From Alistipes sp. (lineage in GTDB: Bacteria; Bacteroidota; Bacteroidia; Bacteroidales; Rikenellaceae), in the NCBI GenBank assembly GCA_017531305.1, contig JAFXLG010000036.1, forward strand, positions 1-64,000: DNA of 64,000 bases, in the 5' to 3' direction. The position numbers were made by a program, and so were the translations under genes. Positions 58,597-64,000 of this stretch are shown here, in pieces; within the stretch, counting starts at the first letter, position 1, and each line of letters opens with the position of its first letter. Below the pieces are notes generated by a model, which made no database searches, was not told where the DNA came from, and worked only from the letters and a program-made list of their open reading frames with translations.

Positions 58597-60418
58597 AGTG
58601 CGGATAATAGATCTTCATGTTTTTAACTTGATCCACCAATTGTGGACGCGTGATTGTGTCTGTCAGGTACATCTCCTCGATGAGCGAAGCAATCGGCAAT
58701 GCGATGGTAGCTCCGAAACCTCCATTCTCGACATATACCGAGATGGCGATCTTTGGATCATCCTTCGGTGCAAACGAAAGGAATGTCGAGTGGTCTCTAC
58801 CATGCGGATTCTGAGCCGTACCTGTCTTACCGCAGACATCATATCCTGCCAAAAAGGCGCGGTTGGATGTACCTCCGCCAGGGATGTTCACACCTCGCCA
58901 CATACCCTCGGCGATAGGCTCGAAGTGCTTTGGATCGACTTTGGTGTAGTGTTTCTCGTAGAATTTCTGATCTATCGAGTCGCGACCTTCGATAGCCTTG
59001 ACGATGTGAGGGATATAATAGTAGCCACGGTTTGCCACAATACAAGCCAAGTTTGCCATCTGCATGGGCGTACAACCCAACTCTCCCTGACCAATCGAAA
59101 GCGAAAGTACGGTCAGCGAATTCCACGATCCACGATAGCGTTTGTTGTAGAGTTCGCTTGTAGGTACTGTACCAGGACCTTCGCCCAAGAAGTCGGAGTC
59201 GAGTTTACGACCATAGCCGAAGCTGCGTACATAATCCGACCATACGTCCAAACCCTCCTTGACGTTTTTATACTTGCGGTTGTCGATAATATCGCGGAAG
59301 ACGTAGCAGAAGTATGCGTTGCACGAGTGTCCCACGGCGTTGCGCAGATCGAGTGGCGAGTAGTGGGCGTGGCACTTCTGGCTGATACGTCCCACGTGAT
59401 AACCTCCGTGGCAAGGGTAAGCCTTGTCGGGGGTGAGCACACCCTCCTGCAAGCCGATAAGACCCTGCACCAGCTTGAATGTAGAGCCTGGAGGGTATTT
59501 CGACTTAACGGCACGGTTAAAGAGTGGCTGGCGTTTGTTGCCAAGCATCTTCATATAGTTGTTGCCTCGCTCGCGACCCACCATCTCATCGGGGTCGTAT
59601 GTAGGCGAAGAAGCCATAACCAAGATCTCACCCGTCTTAGGCTCGATGGCAACTACAGCTCCCACCTTATCCTTCATCAGCTCCTCGGCGAAAGCCTGCA
59701 ACTTAGCGTCAATGGTACACATCAGACGTTTGCCTGGCACAGGCAGCGAGTCGAATGCGCCATCCATGTATGAGCCTTTGATAGCTCCATGCGTGTCGCG
59801 CTCCAGAATCTTCACTCCGTCCTTGCCTCGAAGCTCCTTTTCGTAGGCTGCCTCCACGCCACTCATACCGATGTAGTCGCCACTTTTGTATTCGGGGTTG
59901 CGCTTGATGATGTCGGCATTAACCTCACCCACATATCCCAGAAGGTTTCCTCCGATCTTGCGAGGGTATTGGCGTGCGGTACGGAATACGGTGTAGAAAC
60001 CGGGGAAGTTACACTCCTCGAAACGCAGCTTGACATCTTTGGGGATATAGTTGGTCACAAGCCACGCCTTACGCGGTGCGGTACGGGCATCCCTAAGCGC
60101 ACGCATGAGTCGCTCTTTGCTGATGCCGACGATGTTGCACAGACGCATGGTGTCGAAGCCCTGCTTGCCGATGTCGCGATGAACAACCATCAGGTCATAA
60201 CACTCCATGCTCTGCACCAGAAACTCGCCATTGCGATCTACCACCTCGCCACGAGGGGCATACTGCACCTCATAACGCAAGACATTGCGTGCCGCCAGAC
60301 TCTTGTATTGGTTGTCGAAGAGCTGGATATATCCCACTCGGCACGCCATGACTCCGAAGATGAGCAGTACGATAAACTGCAGGATCATGCGGCGTATATA
60401 TGAATCGTTATGAGACAT
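58583..60418 (-). CDS. mrdA: Penicillin-binding protein 2 (elongasome transpeptidase)
   Basis: Class B PBP of 611 residues, anchored by a membrane helix at about 11-29. The pedestal domain begins about residue 40. The transpeptidase motifs are GSTFK with catalytic Ser312, then the SxN motif HSCNAYF, then GKTGTAQNPHG. It is the partner of RodA. The order mreB-mreC-mreD-mrdA-rodA is the classical elongasome cluster; mrdA starts 3 bp after mreD. Confidence 0.96.
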   Translation of the reverse strand: MSHNDSYIRRMILQFIVLLIFGVMACRVGYIQLFDNQYKSLAARNVLRYEVQYAPRGEVVDRNGEFLVQSMECYDLMVVHRDIGKQGFDTMRLCNIVGISKERLMRALRDARTAPRKAWLVTNYIPKDVKLRFEECNFPGFYTVFRTARQYPRKIGGNLLGYVGEVNADIIKRNPEYKSGDYIGMSGVEAAYEKELRGKDGVKILERDTHGAIKGSYMDGAFDSLPVPGKRLMCTIDAKLQAFAEELMKDKVGAVVAIEPKTGEILVMASSPTYDPDEMVGRERGNNYMKMLGNKRQPLFNRAVKSKYPPGSTFKLVQGLIGLQEGVLTPDKAYPCHGGYHVGRISQKCHAHYSPLDLRNAVGHSCNAYFCYVFRDIIDNRKYKNVKEGLDVWSDYVRSFGYGRKLDSDFLGEGPGTVPTSELYNKRYRGSWNSLTVLSLSIGQGELGCTPMQMANLACIVANRGYYYIPHIVKAIEGRDSIDQKFYEKHYTKVDPKHFEPIAEGMWRGVNIPGGGTSNRAFLAGYDVCGKTGTAQNPHGRDHSTFLSFAPKDDPKIAISVYVENGGFGATIALPIASLIEEMYLTDTITRPQLVDQVKNMKIYYPHYDRK

Positions 60419-60421
60419 GAA

Positions 60422-60937
60422 TTACTTTTTGAGAATCTTTTCGATAAAGAGTTTTACAAAATACCAGATAAAGAGTATCGCTCCAATGTCGCTGACAAGG
60501 AGTCTGAGTATGGTGCGGAAGATGTGATCCCACGACAAAGACTCCAAGAAGAAGTAAATCACGCTATGGCAGAAGACCATTGCGGTAATATACCAGAACA
60601 TGATCTTCTCGGTGAAGCGGTGCAATCCTGTGATGGCATTCTCGCCCGTGGGGGAGTGTCCACTCACCGCGCTCAGAATCATGGGGCGGAAGAAGCCGAG
60701 TGCCGTGCAGGCAATGACGTTGAGTCCACCCATGCCTGTCATCACGTCAACAACGAGTCCCATGGCTGTCGAGAGCAACATTGTCCATACAGGTTTGGTA
60801 TCGAGTGGCAGAAGAATGATAAATGCCACATAGATCAAGGGATGGAAATATGACGAGAGAGCGATGTTGTCGAAGAGGAATATCTGCAACAACACCAACG
60901 TCAATCCCATCAGGGCATATGTTAGATTTTTCTGCAT
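60422..60937 (-). CDS. mreD: Rod-shape membrane protein MreD
   Basis: Small polytopic elongasome protein, 171 residues with five to six hydrophobic segments. MreD is poorly conserved in sequence; the assignment rests on size, hydropathy, the motif GLVVDVMTGMGGLN and position directly between mreC and mrdA. Confidence 0.92.
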   Translation of the reverse strand: MQKNLTYALMGLTLVLLQIFLFDNIALSSYFHPLIYVAFIILLPLDTKPVWTMLLSTAMGLVVDVMTGMGGLNVIACTALGFFRPMILSAVSGHSPTGENAITGLHRFTEKIMFWYITAMVFCHSVIYFFLESLSWDHIFRTILRLLVSDIGAILFIWYFVKLFIEKILKK

Positions 60938-60954
60938 AATTTATCACTTTTGAA

Positions 60955-61833
60955 TTAGGGTTGAGAGCCTTGCTCACCATCGCGACCTTGAGTCTGCTCC
61001 AAGTGAGAGATCTCTCCGTAGTCGATATTCTCGATCAGAAGTACATTGTTGAGCTTGGTCATGTTGGCAGCCAAGCGGATCTCCACATCGTACGAGGTTT
61101 GATTCTCGTTGAGCGTGAAGCTATCGACATATCCGATGCGGATACCTTCGGGGAAGTAGTGCGAAAGTCCCGAAGCGATAACCTCCTGCCCCTCCTCAAT
61201 CTCGGCATATTTCGAGAGCTCGGTCATCTGCACCTTGTAAGGGCTGTGACCATTCCAATAGATCGAGCCGAAGTTGTTGTCGCCGACAATTTTACCGCTG
61301 GTGCGGAAATCTGTATTAAGTAGAGGCAAGACCACCGAATAACGCTCCGAGCATCCTACCACATAACCCACCATCACTCCCGTAGGGGTAATGACCGCCA
61401 TATCCTCCACAACGCCATGCATCAAACCTCGGTTTAGGGTGATGTAGTTGCGGTTGTGGCTGATTGTACTCTGTACGATGCGTGCCGTTGTATAACGATA
61501 CTGCGAAATGCTCTCATGAAGCAGGGAATCCATGCTCTGGAAGCCTAAGCTGTCGGTCTGAGCATTTGCCTCGCGCTCACGATATACGGCTAACTGCCCC
61601 TCAAGTTGGGCGATACGCTCGCTGAGTTCCATATTCTCGCGGCGAAGCGTGAAGAAGTGCTTAACACCGAATACCGAACTTTGCGCCCACCCGAAGACCG
61701 AGTTGGCACGCGAGAGAATCTTTGCCTGTGTATAGTGTGAGGAGTGCGCATAATAATTCAGAGCTACCGTCTCGATAAGGATAAACAGTAGCCCGACATA
61801 TATCAGGCGCAAAAATTCAATCAGTTTATACAT
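60955..61833 (-). CDS. mreC: Rod-shape determining protein MreC
   Basis: Bitopic elongasome scaffold of 292 residues. One N-terminal membrane helix (about 8-25) is followed by a coiled coil (about 60-95, RENMELSERIAQLEGQLAVYRE). The two-barrel MreC domain follows with YITLNRGLMHGVVEDMAVI, GVMVGYVVG and GLSHYFPEGIRIGYV. It lies 17 bp before mreD and 180 bp after mreB. Confidence 0.95.
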   Translation of the reverse strand: MYKLIEFLRLIYVGLLFILIETVALNYYAHSSHYTQAKILSRANSVFGWAQSSVFGVKHFFTLRRENMELSERIAQLEGQLAVYREREANAQTDSLGFQSMDSLLHESISQYRYTTARIVQSTISHNRNYITLNRGLMHGVVEDMAVITPTGVMVGYVVGCSERYSVVLPLLNTDFRTSGKIVGDNNFGSIYWNGHSPYKVQMTELSKYAEIEEGQEVIASGLSHYFPEGIRIGYVDSFTLNENQTSYDVEIRLAANMTKLNNVLLIENIDYGEISHLEQTQGRDGEQGSQP

Positions 61834-61911
61834 AGCTTACTATCAACTCTTAAGCATCCCCTCCCACATGTGAGTCGAAATGTCGGGACAACGGGTAAAT
61901 TTAATGCCCAC

Positions 61912-61956
61912 TTTTATAAAAGACGAGGATGCTAACTTAGCTTGTTAGACACCCTC
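61912..61956 (-). promoter_or_regulatory. Hairpin between mreB and mreC (possible attenuator)
   Basis: GAGGATGCTAAC (61925-61936) pairs with GTTAGACACCCTC (61944-61956) through one bulge and one G-T. On the minus strand it is followed by GTCTTTTATAAAAG, itself a palindrome (CTTTTATAAAAG, 61912-61923). This could be a partial terminator that lowers mreCD expression relative to mreB. Confidence 0.5.
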
Positions 61957-62013
61957 ATTACACTCTTTTTCAACTCTTTGTATATGAGCGAGTTCTCTTA
62001 AGCAGATGAAGGA

Positions 62014-63033
62014 TTACTTCATCAGGAATGAGAATTTGTCGATATTCTTCATCGCAATACCTGTACCGCGAGCGATAGCGCGCAATGGATCCTCGGCGAT
62101 ATGGACAGGCAAGCCCGACTTGTTAGAAAGACGTTTATCCAAGCCCTTGATCAAAGCACCACCACCTGCCAAGTAGATACCGTTCTTGACGATATCGCCA
62201 TAAAGCTCAGGTGGGATATTCTCCAAAACCTTCATCAGCGCAGCATCCAACTTGATGAGCGACTTCTCCAAAGCGTAAGCGATCTCGTTGTAGTTCAGCG
62301 ATACGGTCTGAGGAAGTGAAGTGAGGATGTTTGGACCTGTGATCATGTAATCCTCTGGCTCATCATCCAACTCTGGCAGAGCAGCACCGATGGCACACTT
62401 GATAGCTTCGGCAGTACGCTCTCCGATACGGATGTTGTGCTGCTGACGAACATAATTCTTGATATCCTCGGTGAAAACATCTCCTGCCACGTTGATAGAC
62501 TCAGAGTAAACGATACCGCCCAATGAGATACAAGCGATCTCGGATGTACCACCACCGATGTCGATAACCATGTTACCCTCTGGTGCCTCTACGTCCAAAC
62601 CTGCACCCAAAGCGGCTGCCATAGGCTCGTGGATCATATATACGTCACGACCACCTGCATGCTCGGCAGAGTCACGTACGGCGCGGATCTCTACGTTGGT
62701 AGAACCTGAAGGGATGCAGATAACCATGCGCAATGATGGTGCAAACATAGAACTTGTAGTACGCACCTTCTTGATCAGACCGCGAAGCATAAGCTCCGTA
62801 GCGTTAAAGTCGGCAATCACACCCTCCTTGAGTGGACGGATTGTCTTGATGTTGGGGTTGGTACGCTCGTGCATCTGGCGTGCCTGCTGACCGATAGCCA
62901 TCACCTTGCCCGTATGCACATCGAGTGCCACGATTGATGGCTCGTCAACTACAACCTTACCGTTGTAGATGATCAATGTGTTGGCAGTACCGAGGTCGAT
63001 AGCCAACTCTTGTGTTAATGAAAAAAATCCCAT
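62014..63033 (-). CDS. mreB: Actin-like cell-shape protein MreB
   Basis: Cytoskeletal ATPase of 339 residues that forms membrane-bound filaments and guides the elongasome. ATP-binding phosphate-1 region is AIDLGTANTLIIYNGK, phosphate-2 is VIDIGGGTSEIACISLGG, and adenosine region is YLAGGGALIKGLDKRL. The N-terminus MGFFSLTQE supplies the membrane-binding amphipathic end. It is the first gene of the shape cluster and has a probable -7 box at 63135-63142. Confidence 0.97.
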   Translation of the reverse strand: MGFFSLTQELAIDLGTANTLIIYNGKVVVDEPSIVALDVHTGKVMAIGQQARQMHERTNPNIKTIRPLKEGVIADFNATELMLRGLIKKVRTTSSMFAPSLRMVICIPSGSTNVEIRAVRDSAEHAGGRDVYMIHEPMAAALGAGLDVEAPEGNMVIDIGGGTSEIACISLGGIVYSESINVAGDVFTEDIKNYVRQQHNIRIGERTAEAIKCAIGAALPELDDEPEDYMITGPNILTSLPQTVSLNYNEIAYALEKSLIKLDAALMKVLENIPPELYGDIVKNGIYLAGGGALIKGLDKRLSNKSGLPVHIAEDPLRAIARGTGIAMKNIDKFSFLMK

Positions 63034-63134
63034 ATTGTGTTATCTATTTATATTTCAATAGTTTACGGTTCGCCTCAAAGATCCCCACCCCTTCGGCAAA
63101 CCAGCCTGCCTAAACTTTAATGGTTTAGACCGTA

Positions 63135-63142
63135 CAAAGTTA
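63135..63142 (-). promoter_or_regulatory. -7 box of mreB
   Basis: TAACTTTG on the minus strand, 101 bp before the mreB ATG. The leader of about 95 nt contains small inverted repeats (CTAAAC/GTTTAG around 63112-63127). The rest of the divergent region 63034-63388 shows no gene. Confidence 0.55.
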
Positions 63143-63322
63143 GGAAAAAGAAGGGAGATTTTTCCTACTTTCGAGAGTAAATTTTTTATTAATTTTTATT
63201 AAAGTATTTTGTTGCGGATTTTTGTCTCGATCCGAATCCCGAATTTGCTCGCTTTTTTTTTGGCGTGGATAAACTCCATAAATGCCCTTTTTGCGAAAAT
63301 TCTGTGACCAACGTGCCTAACA

Positions 63323-63354
63323 TTTGTAAAGGGAGGAATAAATGAGTATTTTTG
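63323..63354 (+). promoter_or_regulatory. Promoter of the terminal outer-membrane gene
   Basis: TTTG (63323-63326) plus 20 nt plus TATTTTTG (63347-63354), both matching the Bacteroidetes consensus, 34 bp before the ATG at 63389. Confidence 0.7.
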
Positions 63355-63388
63355 CAGGCGAATTGGAAACTTTTTTAGCAATTTTACT

Positions 63389-64000
63389 ATGAGATATTTT
63401 GGATGTTTAATCCTTTCGCTAATGCTTCTCACGCTCTCTGTGCGAGCCGAAAATTTCATACGCGAGCAGACCTCTGTGAAGTGTGAAAATGTGTTGGCAG
63501 AGTCGCAGGCAACTGCTCCCAAGAAGGAGTCGGCTGTGAAGCCTTATCTAACTGCAGATCTGACAAATATATATATTTGGCGCGGTCAGCGTCTGGCGGG
63601 AGTAAGTATCCAGCCAGTGATGGGTATCAAGTGGAAAGGTTTGAACTTTTTTCTGTGGGGAAATGCGCAGCTTTCACCTCAGGAGAGTCCCGAAAAATAT
63701 GAGATAGATATTCTTTTGAAATATCAGCTCACGCCACGCCTGAATGTTGCCCTAAAGGATGTCTATACAAATGCTCGCGGCAAGGGAATTTTTACCTATG
63801 GAAAGATCGGTCACGCTTCGCATGGCGTGGAGGTGGTTTTGAATTATGATTGGAAGTATTTTACCACCGAGTGGACAACCACAGTTTTCGGTCACGATGG
63901 CTTGAATCATAAGGGCGAACGATCATACAGCTCATATTTTCTGGCTACGGTGCCATTCCGCATCTCGCACGTAAATTTTGCGGGTATCGTGGGTGTGGTG
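63389..64000 (+). CDS. Outer-membrane porin-like protein, 3' end outside the window
   Basis: The open frame from ATG 63389 continues without stop to the window edge (204 codons). It starts with the signal peptide MRYFGCLILSLMLLTLSVRA. From about residue 50 it has beta-strand pairs: KPYLTADLTNIYIWRGQRLAG, GLNFFLWGNAQLSP, KYEIDILLKYQLTPRLNVAL and HGVEVVLNYDWKYFTTEWTT. The pattern DLTNIYIWRGQ...QPVMGIKWKGLNFFLWG resembles the TorF-type porin family, but this is a weak family call. It is incomplete only because of the window border. Confidence 0.75.
   Translation, partial: MRYFGCLILSLMLLTLSVRAENFIREQTSVKCENVLAESQATAPKKESAVKPYLTADLTNIYIWRGQRLAGVSIQPVMGIKWKGLNFFLWGNAQLSPQESPEKYEIDILLKYQLTPRLNVALKDVYTNARGKGIFTYGKIGHASHGVEVVLNYDWKYFTTEWTTTVFGHDGLNHKGERSYSSYFLATVPFRISHVNFAGIVGVV

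Noticed and set aside
1..64000. CRISPR arrays, tRNA or rRNA genes, insertion sequences and prophage genes
   Set aside because: I found no regularly spaced repeats, no cloverleaf candidates, no transposase or integrase motifs and no phage structural genes when reading both strands by eye. Very degenerate remnants could be missed.

Overview
The window is a gene-dense chromosomal stretch from a member of the Bacteroidetes, most likely order Bacteroidales. The clade call rests on several independent points. Promoters fit the Bacteroidetes sigma factor (TAnnTTTG at -7, often TTTG about 19-20 nt upstream). Shine-Dalgarno sites are largely absent. Many exported glycoside hydrolases and lipoproteins are present, along with an EF-G2-like paralogue, a DUF3784 protein and barrel-less TonB-plug-like proteins. 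A Rikenellaceae/Alistipes-like source is possible, but I cannot prove it from sequence alone. I see no tRNA, rRNA, CRISPR array, transposase or phage gene.

Layout. 1-2285: end of the ribosomal-protein operon (rpsD, rpoA, rplQ) and its terminator. 2.4-6.1 kb: a MATE exporter convergent with an EF-G paralogue that lacks the switch II histidine. 6.2-9.7 kb: a large helical lipoprotein and an outer-membrane barrel in one unit with a long leader. 9.7-12.4 kb: an M28 peptidase and a ROK sugar kinase. 12.4-20.3 kb (+): polyprenyl synthase, U32 protein, Xaa-Pro peptidase, and the futalosine menaquinone genes mqnB and mqnD with a GH78 rhamnosidase between them. 20.3-25.4 kb: GH51, CYTH, GH76 and SDR genes. 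25.4-28.5 kb: a histidine kinase/response regulator pair divergent from a secreted TonB-plug-like protein. 28.7-37.8 kb: gdhA, an M16 peptidase, GH127, a PepSY-like protein, a lactonase and a NifX-like protein. 37.8-42.8 kb (-): a second plug-like protein with a tandem duplication, a PurF-like protein, YbjQ, thymidine kinase and MurA. 42.8-47.3 kb: a Tat-exported oxidoreductase with a DUF1080 hydrolase, opposite a GH78-like lipoprotein. 47.5-57.1 kb (+): a long run from rlmD to maf including trmD and lpxB. 57.1-63.1 kb (-): the rod-shape cluster mreB-mreC-mreD-mrdA-rodA. 63.4-64.0 kb: the start of an outer-membrane protein cut by the window edge.

The most notable signal is a near-identical promoter/operator found twice, 11 kb apart (27392-27482 and 38333-38422). 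Each copy has four TTAAC-type half-sites at 10, 10 and 11 bp steps, then T6, 13 variable bases, TTATCTTTG, and a conserved GCGCGC leader. Each controls a secreted protein carrying the same approximately 59-residue plug-like module. One copy lies directly between that gene and the divergent OmpR-type two-component genes. I infer a small, apparently undescribed two-component regulon of barrel-less TonB-plug-like periplasmic proteins.

Other points of interest are key-residue changes in EF-G2, MurA and a PurF-like enzyme, a pair of palindromic intergenic repeats, a heptamer repeat that extends lpxB into the next gene, and a 27-residue membrane peptide coupled to an FkbM-type methyltransferase.
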